Shown: positions 35,767 to 45,128 of the stretch, in pieces
Layout: each line of letters starts with the position of its first letter
Position numbering within the stretch: the first letter of the stretch is position 1
Assembly: GCA_947466075.1 (NCBI GenBank)
Contig: CANIBP010000012.1
Coordinates: 40,409 to 104,408, forward strand
Source of the DNA: Verrucomicrobiaceae bacterium
GTDB lineage: Bacteria; Verrucomicrobiota; Verrucomicrobiia; Verrucomicrobiales; Verrucomicrobiaceae
DNA length: 64,000 bases
Direction: 5' to 3'
Position numbers and translations under genes: made by a program
The notes under the pieces: model-generated
What the model was told of the DNA's origin: nothing
The model's input: only the letters and a program-made list of their open reading frames with translations
Databases searched by the model: none

Positions 35767-37170
35767 ATGACTTCATTGCCGCTCCATCGTCGCGCTTTTC
35801 TGGGCAAAACCTCGCAAGGTCTCGGCGCGCTCGCGCTCGCATCCTTGTTGAAACCGGTGCTGGCGGCACCGACGCGCGGCGTTCTTGGCACACTGCCACT
35901 GCCGCAGAAGGCGAAGCGGGTGATCTGGCTGACGATGGCGGGCGGACCATCGCAATTGGAGACGTTTGATCCAAAGCCAAAGCTTGCGGAGATGGATGGC
36001 AAGCCGATGCCGGAGTCGTTCACGAAGGGGCAGCAACTCGCGCAGCTTCAAGGCAAGCCGCTGAACTGCTTCGGGCCGCAGCACAAGTTCGCCAAGTTCG
36101 GGAAGAACCAGGTCGAGATTTGTGAGATGTTTCCGCAGATCGGCAGCGTCATCGATGACATTTGCCTCATTCGCAGCATGACCACGGACGCGATCAATCA
36201 CGACCCCGCGCACATGTTCATGAACACCGGCTCGCAGATCGCCGGTCGGCCGAGCATGGGCTCATGGATCACGTATGGACTTGGTACCGAGGCGGCGGAT
36301 TTGCCGGGCTTTGTGGTGTTGACCTCACTCGGTCAAGGCGGACAGAATCAGCCCATCGCGGCGCGGCAGTGGAGCAGTGGCTTTTTGCCGTCGAAGTATC
36401 AAGGAGTGCAGCTTCGAGCCAAGGGAGATCCCGTTTTGTATCTGACGAACCCGAATGGAGTCACTCGTGATCGCCAAGGAGCCGATGTGGCGGCGATCAA
36501 TGCCATCAACAAGCAGCACGACGCCCTCGTCGATGATCCTGAGATCGCCACGCGCATCGCGCAGTATGAAATGGCCTTTCAGATGCAAGCGAGCGTGCCG
36601 GATCTGATGGATGTGAGTGCTGAAGGAGCCAAGACGCTCGAACTTTACGGCTGCCAGCCCGGTGACGGCTCGTTCGCGTCGAATTGCCTGCTCGCGCGTC
36701 GTCTGGCCGAACGCGGCACGCGTTTCATCCAGCTCTACCACAAAGACTGGGACCACCACGGCGGTGTGAAGCTTGGCGTGGAGCAAAAGGCGAAGGAAAT
36801 CGACCGCGCCTGCATGGCGCTCATCACGGATCTCAAGCAGCGAGGCATGTTGGACGAAACGCTCATCGTCTGGGCCGGCGAATTTGGCCGCACACCGATG
36901 TCCCAAGGAGGAAGTGGTCGAGATCATCACAACAAAGCCATGTCCGTCTGGCTTGCAGGCGCTGGCATTCAAGGAGGCATCGTCCACGGAGCCACGGATG
37001 ACCTCGGCTATGCCGCTGTGGAGAAAATCACCACCGTCCACGACATCCACGCCACGATGCTCCATCAACTCGGCATCCAGCACGACGCCTTCAGCTTCAA
37101 GTTTCAGGGCTTGGATGCCAAACTTAGTGGCGTGGAAGGCGCTAAGGTGATCAAGGATATCTTAATGTGA
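35767..37170 (+). CDS. DUF1501 domain protein, paralogue of the gene at 9186
   Basis: A 467-residue Tat-exported DUF1501 protein (leader HRRAFLGKTSQGLG). It is very similar along its whole length to the protein at 9186, with shared long blocks such as WLTMAGGPSQLE, GKPMPESFTKGQQLAQLQG and HDAFSFKFQGLDAKL. The metal-site stretch reads AGEFGRTPMSQGGSGRDHHN. No DUF1549 partner is adjacent, but it follows DUF1552 by 37 bases on the same strand and may be read through from that operon. It is convergent with the membrane-protein gene at 37183, from which it is separated by only 12 bases without an obvious terminator. Confidence 0.91.
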   Translation: MTSLPLHRRAFLGKTSQGLGALALASLLKPVLAAPTRGVLGTLPLPQKAKRVIWLTMAGGPSQLETFDPKPKLAEMDGKPMPESFTKGQQLAQLQGKPLNCFGPQHKFAKFGKNQVEICEMFPQIGSVIDDICLIRSMTTDAINHDPAHMFMNTGSQIAGRPSMGSWITYGLGTEAADLPGFVVLTSLGQGGQNQPIAARQWSSGFLPSKYQGVQLRAKGDPVLYLTNPNGVTRDRQGADVAAINAINKQHDALVDDPEIATRIAQYEMAFQMQASVPDLMDVSAEGAKTLELYGCQPGDGSFASNCLLARRLAERGTRFIQLYHKDWDHHGGVKLGVEQKAKEIDRACMALITDLKQRGMLDETLIVWAGEFGRTPMSQGGSGRDHHNKAMSVWLAGAGIQGGIVHGATDDLGYAAVEKITTVHDIHATMLHQLGIQHDAFSFKFQGLDAKLSGVEGAKVIKDILM

Positions 37171-37182
37171 GTTTACACTTGG

Positions 37183-38958
37183 CTACTTCCGAAGCGAACG
37201 TGCCTTGTCAGTATAAAAGACCATCGACAGACTTAAGTGTTCTTTTTCGCCAATTGGGGTGCCAACGAGTGGGATGGGAATTCTAAAAGGGAATTCGGGA
37301 CTGGGCATGAAATCCTTGTCAAAGGCGAGCATTGGGCCACGCATGATGAGATCGCGCCATTCGGAGTAAGGGCCGGTGTAAACATCGGTGATGCGATCTA
37401 CTTTGGCGGAAATCGGTGTCATGATGAAGCCGGCGAGCTTTGCACCGCGTTCTTCGGCCTGTGTTTTCATGCGTTCGTAGTCGGCACGCTGCACGGGTAG
37501 GTTCACGCAAGGGACATCAGCATACCAAGCGACGAAGGCGGGCGAGTCCGACAAGATGAATTCATTTTTCTCTGTAAGCAGCCGCACGAGGAAGATGCGC
37601 TCTGGCAGGAAAGGGGGCCAGTGTGGTGGGATTTTGCCGCCCATGGTGAGGCCAAACTTCATCAGCACAGGTAGATTGACCGCCAGTGGCAATGCGGTGA
37701 TGAAAAGTGCGGCGATGGGCGCACCCCAGCGTGCCATGAATTCACCGCTGATCTGAAAACGCGACCATAGCACCACAAGCATCGCTGAGCCAACGGCGGT
37801 CATGGCAGGCATGAGCACGATGTAGAGCGAGTTGTCGTCTAGTTCTTTTTCTCCGAGTCCCAAAAGCCCCAGGCCGAGCGCTAAACAGGCGAATACAATG
37901 GCCAGCATCCTGTGTGCCGAAGTGACATCCGCCTTGCGGAAACGATGGATGATCGCGATGAAGAAGAGCAACGCGGGAACAACTAATCCAAAATGGGCAT
38001 AGATTTGTGACAACTGTGCTTGCCAGTTCAAACCGAGACGGCGCAACAGATCGTCCACCTGTGTTGCTTGGACACTGGGCGTGAAATCGCGAATCAGCGA
38101 GTCATGCGAGACTGCTGAGGTTTGCGCCTGCAGCAGCGCTTTGACGCCGCCGAGCGGATCGCCGCAGAGCTGTGTGTTCCACCAACCCCAGGCCACGAGG
38201 GTGAGCACTGGAAACAACGCAACTAAGATCACACCCACTCGGCCACGTGGCAGAAAGGCTGCCACACCGATGAGGATGCCTAGAACGATCCACAACGCCA
38301 TCCAATGCGAGATTATCATGAGGGCACAAACCATCCCGAGCATGGCGAGGATCACCAACGAACTCCGATTTTCCACCGCACGCCCGGCTGCGGCGGCATA
38401 CAAGCGGAACGCCATGGCAAACAGAGGCAGCAGCATCGCACGCGGTGCACCGCTAACCGTCATTTCCCACGCCGGTTCGCACACGAGCAGGGCAATGGCG
38501 GCAATGGCGGCGACTTGTTCATCAAACAGACGCCTTGCGGCTCCGTGCGTGAGAAAGATCGTCAGCAGATACCAAGTGACACCGAAGCAGGCGATCACAC
38601 GATCCATAAAAAAGACGGCCCCACCTTGGACTGGGTCATAAACCTGCCATGACTTTAGAAAATGGAACGCCACGGACCACAGCAGCGGTTGCAACGGTGG
38701 TTGCACCGTCTCAGGCATAGCGAGTGGTGTTGGCTTTTTCCCCGCCGCTTCCAACTGTGCCCAAGCATAAGGTTGTATGGCCAGGGTTTGATACGATCCT
38801 GTACGAGCAATCTGCCGCGCGAGCTGGGCTTGATTCATGCCATCCGCGCTGCTTAAGCCGCGAAACATCACAAACACATGCAACAATGCCATGACGAGCG
38901 TGGCGGCATAAAACACCAGTCGTAGCAAAGCGCCGGGGCCGGAGGAGTTAGGGGACAT
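37183..38958 (-). CDS. polytopic membrane protein, possible GT39/PMT-like glycosyltransferase
   Basis: A 591-residue integral membrane protein. ATG 38958 is preferred over an upstream TTG. About ten hydrophobic segments are visible, including RLVFYAATLVMALLHVFVMF, VAAIAAIALLVC, LVILAMLGMVCALMIISHWM and GVILVALFPVLTLVAWGW. After the first segment, GLSSADGMNQAQLARQIARTGSY resembles the acidic first loop of GT39/ArnT-type lipid-linked sugar transferases, and the protein ends with a soluble periplasmic region of roughly 120 residues. That makes a GT-C fold plausible but not proven. The gene stands alone on the minus strand between two unrelated genes. Confidence 0.7.
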   Translation of the reverse strand: MSPNSSGPGALLRLVFYAATLVMALLHVFVMFRGLSSADGMNQAQLARQIARTGSYQTLAIQPYAWAQLEAAGKKPTPLAMPETVQPPLQPLLWSVAFHFLKSWQVYDPVQGGAVFFMDRVIACFGVTWYLLTIFLTHGAARRLFDEQVAAIAAIALLVCEPAWEMTVSGAPRAMLLPLFAMAFRLYAAAAGRAVENRSSLVILAMLGMVCALMIISHWMALWIVLGILIGVAAFLPRGRVGVILVALFPVLTLVAWGWWNTQLCGDPLGGVKALLQAQTSAVSHDSLIRDFTPSVQATQVDDLLRRLGLNWQAQLSQIYAHFGLVVPALLFFIAIIHRFRKADVTSAHRMLAIVFACLALGLGLLGLGEKELDDNSLYIVLMPAMTAVGSAMLVVLWSRFQISGEFMARWGAPIAALFITALPLAVNLPVLMKFGLTMGGKIPPHWPPFLPERIFLVRLLTEKNEFILSDSPAFVAWYADVPCVNLPVQRADYERMKTQAEERGAKLAGFIMTPISAKVDRITDVYTGPYSEWRDLIMRGPMLAFDKDFMPSPEFPFRIPIPLVGTPIGEKEHLSLSMVFYTDKARSLRK

Positions 38959-39008
38959 GCGCGCTACATTCCACATGCAAGGCCTGCGTGCCAAGAACGA
39001 TCTCGCGT

Positions 39009-39947
39009 TTACTGATGCGGCTCGAAGATCACGCTAGCACAGCCTGCATTGCCTTCCGCCCCAGCACACCGCCAATGCCAACGAACGGCCGGCTTCACGA
39101 AAGAACCTAAATCGCCCTCAAGAATGCGGAACTGCCCCAGCAACTCGCCGCCATCCCGGACAACGAGCGACCGAGCGGCCACCTTGCCTGAGAGCATGCC
39201 TCCAGCCTCCAGTGTCACTGGCCCCTCGCAGACGAAATCACCCGATGCATGACCGGAAATCGTGATTGTTCTTGCCCGCACTTCTTGCAAAAACGTCACT
39301 TCACAGCCGCTGGACACTTCGAGGCGGTCACAGAAGACAGGATCGGCGATAAGCCCGTCCGTGTCGATCGTGCGCGAGGGCAACTCCAAGGTCTCCTGCT
39401 CAACATGGCGGAGTTTTTTCAGGCAGACCGGACAAGAGGGAGTCGAATGATCGCCTGCGGTGGTGACGACGAATAGGAAGTCACTCTTGTCACCCGGTAG
39501 TGCACGCACGGCGGCATCCAGACCAGCGGCATCCACGGCCTCGATGCGCAGTTCTTGCGCCGTACGCAAGGCCGCAGGGCTGAAGCCTGGAGGTGCGATC
39601 AAAATGCCACGCGTGTCGCGAGCGGTGCGTACTTCCTGCGCAAACCGCTGCACGGTCTCCGGTGTGGCGCCCCATTCGTTCCACGGAGCAATTTTGACCA
39701 TGGCTCGTCGTGGCTTTGCGGACTTTGGCTGCTCGATCATACCAAAGTGGACCGCACCATCCGGCATCACTCGCGAACCCGCCAGCTCGCAGCCTGCTTC
39801 AGCGGCTATCGCTCGCGCCAATTCAGACAACCGCGCCCAATCCAGGCTAGCAATTAACTCCGCCGACCACCCCGCCAGCCGGTCCACCCCGCCGCGATTC
39901 CGCAGTGAAAAGCCGGCTTCTTCAAGTGTGACAAAAGGATCGAGCAT
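39009..39947 (-). CDS. Mrr-like domain fused to a bactofilin-like domain
   Basis: A 312-residue cytoplasmic protein; ATG 39947 is chosen because the longer frame runs through the metX promoter region without family similarity. Residues about 35-150 resemble the Mrr/restriction-endonuclease-like fold (SLDWARLSELARAIAAEAG, VQRFAQEVRTARDTRGILI). The expected catalytic DGGxD and Q/ExK read D63-G-A-V-H and M83-V-K85, so nuclease activity is doubtful. One CPVC pair at 172-175 suggests half of a zinc site. Residues about 205-276 are a bactofilin-type beta-helix (TITISGHASGDFVCEGPVTL). Bactofilins polymerise at the membrane. The combination is unusual. The gene diverges from metX. Confidence 0.7.
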   Translation of the reverse strand: MLDPFVTLEEAGFSLRNRGGVDRLAGWSAELIASLDWARLSELARAIAAEAGCELAGSRVMPDGAVHFGMIEQPKSAKPRRAMVKIAPWNEWGATPETVQRFAQEVRTARDTRGILIAPPGFSPAALRTAQELRIEAVDAAGLDAAVRALPGDKSDFLFVVTTAGDHSTPSCPVCLKKLRHVEQETLELPSRTIDTDGLIADPVFCDRLEVSSGCEVTFLQEVRARTITISGHASGDFVCEGPVTLEAGGMLSGKVAARSLVVRDGGELLGQFRILEGDLGSFVKPAVRWHWRCAGAEGNAGCASVIFEPHQ

Positions 39948-40053
39948 GAAAGGGGACAGGGATGGAGCGGCAGAACATCCATCAATCCCATGATCCATCA
40001 ATCTCTCATCTCTGCCTTGCTGCATCTCCAAAACCCTGTTTCTTCTTCGCCTC

Positions 40054-41259
40054 ATGTCGAAGGCCGCCAAATCAGAAGAAACCAAGTTTTTCCAGTCAGG
40101 AACCGCCAAAGAACCCTTCGTGTTCGCGTCCGGTGACCAAATGCCCGGCATTACGGTGGCCTATGAGACCTATGGCAAGCTCAACGCCAACCGCAGCAAC
40201 GCCATTTTGCTATTCCATGCCTTATCTGGCAGCCAACATGCCGCGGGTATCACCCGCGAAGTCGCTGGCACCGATGAACGCTGGACCGAGGACATCCACA
40301 CCGGGTGGTGGGACCTCTTCATTGGCCCGGACAAGGCGCTCGATACGAAACGCTACTTCATTATCTGCGCGAACTACCTCGGTGGCTGTTACGGTTCCAG
40401 CGGACCTGCTTCGATCAACCCTCGAACTGGAAAGGCTTATGGCAGCAGCTTTCCGCCCGTGCGCACCAGCGATGTGGTGCAGTCACAACTCGATCTGCTC
40501 GATCATCTCGGTATCAAAACGCTTCATGCCGTGATGGGCGCCTCCGTGGGCGGTCTGCTCGCGATCAATCTGGCCACGCTGCACCCAGAACGCGTCAAAC
40601 TCGTCGTTCCCATTGCCAGCGGCTGCCGCACCACCGTTTTGACACGCCTGACGCTGTTCGAGCAGGTGCTTGCCATTGAAAACGATCCTCATTTTCAAGG
40701 CGGCGATTATTATCAAGGCAAGGCACCTGAGTATGGCATGGCCCTTGCACGCATGATCAGCCACAAGACCTTCGTGCATCTCGACGCCATCGAGCGTCGG
40801 GCGCGGCAGGATTTGAAGCACGGCGGCGATTCACTCTCGTGGTATCGCGTGCAGCACAACGTCGAAAGCTACATGCTGCATCAGGGCAAAAAATTCGTGA
40901 AGCGCTTCGATGCGAACACCTACCTACGCATCGCTGATATGTGGTTGCGCTTCGACCCACTGCGCGATGCTGGCGTTTCGTCGTATGCCGAGTTGTTTGC
41001 TCGCAGCGCCACCGCCGGGCAGCACTACCTTGTCTTCAGCATCGACAGCGACTTCTGTTTTTACCCCGAGGAGCAGGCGGAACTCGTCAGTCACCTCGAA
41101 AAAGCCGAGGTCTCGAACATGCACATCACCGTGCATTCCGACAAAGGCCACGACTCCTTCCTGCTCGAACCCCAGCTCTACACCCCGCACCTCTCCTTTA
41201 CCCTCGACGGCCGCTGGAACAAAGGCTCCGTCGATCGGCCTGTTCAGGAAGTCGAATAG
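40054..41259 (+). CDS. metX: homoserine O-acetyltransferase
   Basis: A 401-residue alpha/beta-hydrolase enzyme that acetylates homoserine from acetyl-CoA in methionine biosynthesis (cytoplasm). The match is strong: YETYGKLNANRSNAILLFHA, GPDKALDTKRYFIICANYLGG and the nucleophile elbow MGASVGG with Ser164. The other triad members are Asp in SIDSDFCFYP near 331-333 and His in KGHDSFLLE near 365. Homoserine succinyltransferase activity has been found in some MetX-like proteins, so the acyl donor is not certain. No metW follows. The next gene starts 21 bases downstream. The 106-base divergent region to 39947 should contain promoters, but none is clear. Confidence 0.93.
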   Translation: MSKAAKSEETKFFQSGTAKEPFVFASGDQMPGITVAYETYGKLNANRSNAILLFHALSGSQHAAGITREVAGTDERWTEDIHTGWWDLFIGPDKALDTKRYFIICANYLGGCYGSSGPASINPRTGKAYGSSFPPVRTSDVVQSQLDLLDHLGIKTLHAVMGASVGGLLAINLATLHPERVKLVVPIASGCRTTVLTRLTLFEQVLAIENDPHFQGGDYYQGKAPEYGMALARMISHKTFVHLDAIERRARQDLKHGGDSLSWYRVQHNVESYMLHQGKKFVKRFDANTYLRIADMWLRFDPLRDAGVSSYAELFARSATAGQHYLVFSIDSDFCFYPEEQAELVSHLEKAEVSNMHITVHSDKGHDSFLLEPQLYTPHLSFTLDGRWNKGSVDRPVQEVE

Positions 41260-41280
41260 AGTGCATCGCGAATACACGCC

Positions 41281-42063
41281 ATGGAAATGCAGCTTACCTT
41301 TCTCGGCACCGGCACATCCGTCGGTATTCCGGTGATTGGCTGTGATTGCGCTGTGTGCCGCAGCACGGACCCGCATGACAAGCGTTTGCGCTGCTCGGTT
41401 TACATTAAGACGCCAGAGGCCGCTTGGGTCGTCGATACCGGACCGGATTTTCGGATGCAATGCTTGCGTGAAAACATCCGCAGTCTCGATGCCGCGATCT
41501 TCACGCATCCGCACATGGATCATCTGACCGGGTTCGATGATTTGCGGCGTTTTACCGTCGAAAGCGATCATTTCATGCCGATCTACGGCACACCGGAATG
41601 CATTTCCGTTCTAGAGCGAATGTTCATCTACGCCTTCAACGGCGAGAACCGTTACCGTGGTTATCTCAAACCTTTTCCGAAGCCGATCCATGGGCCGTTT
41701 CATCTTGGTGAAACGACCATCACGCCACTTCCGGTTCAGCACGGCAAGGTTGAAACCATTGGTTTTCTTTTTCAACGCGGCGGAAAAAAACTCTGCGCTT
41801 ACATTCCCGACTGCAAGACGTTGGCACCGCAATCGCTCGAGGCACTGCGTGGTGTCGATACACTCATCATTGATGCCTTGCGCCATACGCCACACTCTAC
41901 CCATATGAACTTCGAGGAAACATTGGCCGTGCAGCGTGAAATTCAGCCGCGCCAGACTTGGTTCACTCATATCCAATGCGAAATCATGCACGCGGTCGAA
42001 GATCCTAAACTGCCAACTGGCGTGAACATCGCTTACGATGGCCTCAAACTTGAATGGAAATGA
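41281..42063 (+). CDS. PhnP-like metallo-beta-lactamase-fold hydrolase
   Basis: A 260-residue cytoplasmic metallo-hydrolase. It starts with the family opening LTFLGTGTSVGIPVIGCDC, which includes the CxxC of PhnP-type enzymes (CDCAVC), followed by the zinc motif FTHPHMDHLTGFDDLRRF near residue 80 and a distal FTHIQCEIMHAV. PhnP-type members cleave cyclic phosphodiesters; other close relatives are of unknown substrate. No phosphonate genes are nearby, so the PhnP function itself should not be assumed. It lies between metX and the TIGR03790 gene and overlaps the latter's start (ATGA), so it is probably in an operon with both. Confidence 0.87.
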   Translation: MEMQLTFLGTGTSVGIPVIGCDCAVCRSTDPHDKRLRCSVYIKTPEAAWVVDTGPDFRMQCLRENIRSLDAAIFTHPHMDHLTGFDDLRRFTVESDHFMPIYGTPECISVLERMFIYAFNGENRYRGYLKPFPKPIHGPFHLGETTITPLPVQHGKVETIGFLFQRGGKKLCAYIPDCKTLAPQSLEALRGVDTLIIDALRHTPHSTHMNFEETLAVQREIQPRQTWFTHIQCEIMHAVEDPKLPTGVNIAYDGLKLEWK

Positions 42064-42668
42064 ATATGTGGATTTCCAGCCTCCTTATTTTCGCGCTGAC
42101 ATTCCTCAGCGCAAGCCTGCGCGCCCAAGCAATCGCTGAGTGGGATGCTGATGCTGAAACAGCCGTCGTTTTCAATCCTGACTTTCCTGGCTCCGCCGAA
42201 CTGGCTGCTTACTACGCGGAAAAGCGCCATATCCCCAAAGAGCGTATCATCGGCCTGCGCTGCTCGCAGGAGGATTCCATGTCACGTAGCGAGTTCGACA
42301 CATTACTGCGCCAGCCGTTGCTCAAACTTTTCGAAACCAATCACTGGTGGGTCGCTACTCCACCCGCTTCTGGCAAACCACTCAGAGGTGAAAACGTGAT
42401 ATCCCCCCAGTCCTCGCGGGTGCGAGTGCTGGTGCTCATGCGCGGCGTGCCGTTTCAAATCCGCCGTGATGCACAGAACCCCAAACCGTCCGAGGAAGAC
42501 GAGGCCAGTGTCGATTCTGAACTCACGGTGCTTGGTTTAAACCATCCACCCGTTAAAGGTGGCCTACGTAATCCGTACTTCGATCAGCAGTCACGATTTC
42601 CTAACTTCCCAAGCTCCACCGGGTTCTTAGTGGTTGGCAGACTCGACGGCCCGATGATAAAACGGTGA
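42060..42668 (+). pseudogene. TIGR03790 family protein, N-terminal part (frameshifted)
   Basis: The first 202 codons of a TIGR03790-type exported protein. ATG 42060 overlaps the stop of the preceding gene (ATGA) and begins a signal peptide (NMWISSLLIFALTFLSASLRAQA). The sequence continues with the family's AYYAEKRHIPKERIIGL and RVRVLVLMRGVPFQI. Translation ends at 42668 soon after VGRLDGP because the frame is lost. In the alternative frame the sequence reads on as DDKTVKRMIDDAIHAE, so one missing base near 42649-42653 explains the break. Together the two parts would give a protein of about 520 residues. TIGR03790 proteins have no established function. Confidence 0.8.
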
Positions 42669-43618
42669 AACGGATGATCGACGATGCGATTCATGCCGAA
42701 CAAAACGGACTGCTTGGCCGTGCGGTGGTCGATCTCGCACAAAAAACCGGCATGTATCAGGAAGGCGAGGAATGGCTCAAAAACAGTGCCGAATCGTTCC
42801 GTCGGGCCGGCATTCCCGTTTATATTGACCGCTCCGAGGCTGTGCTGCGTGATTATTGGCCGCTGCCCGATACCATTCTGTATTTTGGCTGGTACACTGA
42901 TCACATTGCTGGCGCACTCAGTTTACCTTCGTTTCAATTCAAGCGCGGTGCCATCGCTTGCCACCTGCATTCCTTCAGTGCCAGCGTCATCCGCAGTCAC
43001 GACAAGGCCTGGGTCGGCCCGCTGCTCTCCCACGGTGCCGCCGTGACCTTTGGCAACGTCTTTGAACCTTATCTCTCACTCACGCTGCACTTCGACATCT
43101 TCAACAAACGCCTGCTTGAAGGCTACACCGTCGGCGAAGCCGCTTGGAATGCTACTCCAGCGCTGTCATGGATGAATGTCGTTCTGGGCGATCCGCTTTA
43201 TCGTCCCTATGGCAAAGGCCTCGGCGCGAAGCTTGGCAGCGGCACGGACCGCGATTACGCACTCTATCAAGGCACGGTCAAACGTATGGCGGGAGAAACG
43301 GATGCCAACATCAAGAATGCACTCACAGAGTTAGCTGAAAAACGTAGCAGTCCGCAGCTTCTTGAACTCACAGCCCTGCTTGCGGCGCTACAATCCAAAC
43401 TGCCACAAGCCATCGATCTCTTCGAACACGCCGGATTCGCCGCCCGGGAGGTATTTGATATGATCCGCCTGCAATTGTACCGCGCCGAAATGCTCCGCCG
43501 TACTGACAAAGCCGATGACGCCCGCAGACTGCTGCGTGAAGTCCTCAAAGATGACGCCTACAAGAATCAGACAGCCCGAGCCGCGGTCGAAGCCCTGCTT
43601 CAGGACATGGGTGGATAA
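42665..43618 (+). pseudogene. TIGR03790 family protein, C-terminal part (frameshifted)
   Basis: A 317-codon frame that continues the TIGR03790 protein: VKRMIDDAIHAEQNGLLGRA, YFGWYTDHIAGALSLP, AIACHLHSFSASVIRS and GDPLYRPYGKG belong to the family's central and C-terminal parts. The last 110 residues are helical and resemble tetratricopeptide-like repeats. A GTG at 42665 could restart translation, overlapping the upstream stop, but the product would lack a signal peptide. I regard it as the second half of one broken gene rather than an independent protein. A base-calling error is the main alternative to genuine decay. Confidence 0.78.
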
Positions 43619-43718
43619 TTTTACCTCCACACACCAGAAACTGCGCATAATCGCACTCTGTGCTAAAACTCTGTGTCCAATCCCCGTTTGAGCTAGGTCA
43701 ACTTTCACCACCCACATC

Positions 43719-45128
43719 ATGAAGACCACCACCATCGTTCTGTTGTCATTGTGCCTCACGCTTTCCGTGCAGGCCGAAATCCGCATCTGGAAGGACGCTT
43801 CCGGTGCCCATGAGATCAAAGCCGAACTCGTCGGTGTGCAGGGTGGCAAGGTCACCCTGAAACGCGAAAACGGCACGCTGATCACGCTGCCTCTAGCCAG
43901 TTTGAGCAAGGCTGATCAAGCAATTCTCGGCGGTGGCAAGTCCGGTGCTACTGCTGCCGCAGGTGACTGGCCACAGTGGCGCGGCCCGAATCGCGATGAT
44001 GTTTCGAAGGAAACTGGCTTGATGAAGAAATGGCCCACCGATGGTCCGAAGCGTGCATGGGTCTTTGAAGACGCAGGCCTTGGTTACTCAGGTTTTGCCG
44101 TTGTCGGCGGCAAACTTTACACCATGGGCTTGTACGACGCGGAGGAAAAACTTATCTGCATCGACACCGCTTCTGGTAAAAAACTTTGGGAAGCGCCTGT
44201 CGGACCCATTCTCAAGAATGGCTGGGGTGACGGACCTCGCGCCACTCCCACTGTCGCCAATGGCATGGTTTATGCCACTGGTGGTAATGGTGATGTGATT
44301 TGCGCTGATGCAGCCACTGGTAAAAAAGTGTGGGAAAAGAGTCTCGTTAAAGATCTCGGCGGTAAACTGCAAGGCTGGGGCTATACCGAATCTCCGCTCG
44401 TCGATGGTGATCTCGTCATCGTGACTCCTGGTGGTGCCAAAGGTGCCGTCGCTGGTTTGAATGCCAAGAGTGGCAAGGTGGAGTGGCAGACCACTGACGT
44501 GACGGAGAACGCGCAGTATTCCTCCGTGATCCCCATCGATCACAGCGGTCAGCGCGAGTATGTGCAATTGCTCATGAACAGCATCCTTGGCGTTTCCAAG
44601 GACGGCAAAGTGCTGTGGAAGGCCGACTTCCCGGGTAAGACCGCCGTTATCCCAACGCCGATCTACAATGACGGTCAGGTTTATGTGGCCGCCGGTTACG
44701 GCGTGGGCTGCAAGGCAGTGAAACTCGACGGCAGCACTGCCACCGAGGTGTATTCCAACACCAACATGGTCAACCACCACGGTGGCGTGATCCTGATCGA
44801 CGGCCTGCTTTACGGCCACTCCGACAAGGGCGGCTGGACCTGCCAGGACTTCAAGACTGGCGACATCGTGTGGCAGGACAAGGGCATCGGCAAAGGCGCG
44901 GTGACCAGCGCAGATGGCATGCTCTACTGCCTCGCTGAGGACAGCGGCACCGTGGCGCTCGTGGAAGTCTCGAAGAAGGGCTGGGAGGAAAAGGGCAGCT
45001 TCAAGCTCCTTGCCACCTCCTCGCAGCGCAACCCTAAGGGCAAGATTTGGACGCACCCTGTCATCGCTGGTGGCAAGCTCTTCCTGCGCGACCAGGAGTT
45101 CATCTCCTGCTACGACGTGAAAGGCTGA
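43719..45128 (+). CDS. SHD1-like plus PQQ-type beta-propeller secreted protein
   Basis: A 469-residue exported protein with a signal peptide at residues 1-19. Residues about 20-70 are an SHD1-like small beta domain (IRIWKDASGAHEIKAELVGV, LPLASLSKADQAIL), similar to the one in the gene at 19202. The rest is a pyrrolo-quinoline-quinone-like beta-propeller, starting DWPQWRGPNRDDVSKETG, with repeated blades such as GLYDAEEKLICIDTASGKKL and AATGKKVWEK. These 'outer membrane protein assembly BamB family' propellers in PVC bacteria often have no catalytic function demonstrated. The stop shares one base with the next start (TGATG), so the LamG-like gene is coupled. Confidence 0.87.
   Translation: MKTTTIVLLSLCLTLSVQAEIRIWKDASGAHEIKAELVGVQGGKVTLKRENGTLITLPLASLSKADQAILGGGKSGATAAAGDWPQWRGPNRDDVSKETGLMKKWPTDGPKRAWVFEDAGLGYSGFAVVGGKLYTMGLYDAEEKLICIDTASGKKLWEAPVGPILKNGWGDGPRATPTVANGMVYATGGNGDVICADAATGKKVWEKSLVKDLGGKLQGWGYTESPLVDGDLVIVTPGGAKGAVAGLNAKSGKVEWQTTDVTENAQYSSVIPIDHSGQREYVQLLMNSILGVSKDGKVLWKADFPGKTAVIPTPIYNDGQVYVAAGYGVGCKAVKLDGSTATEVYSNTNMVNHHGGVILIDGLLYGHSDKGGWTCQDFKTGDIVWQDKGIGKGAVTSADGMLYCLAEDSGTVALVEVSKKGWEEKGSFKLLATSSQRNPKGKIWTHPVIAGGKLFLRDQEFISCYDVKG

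Noticed and set aside
34743..36023. 426-codon open frame on the minus strand
   Set aside because: Spans antisense to DUF1552 and the start of the next DUF1501 gene; no domain.
39948..40151. N-terminal extension of the Mrr/bactofilin gene to 40151
   Set aside because: The extension overlaps the divergent metX start, has no family similarity, and the ATG at 39947 starts just before the recognised domain.
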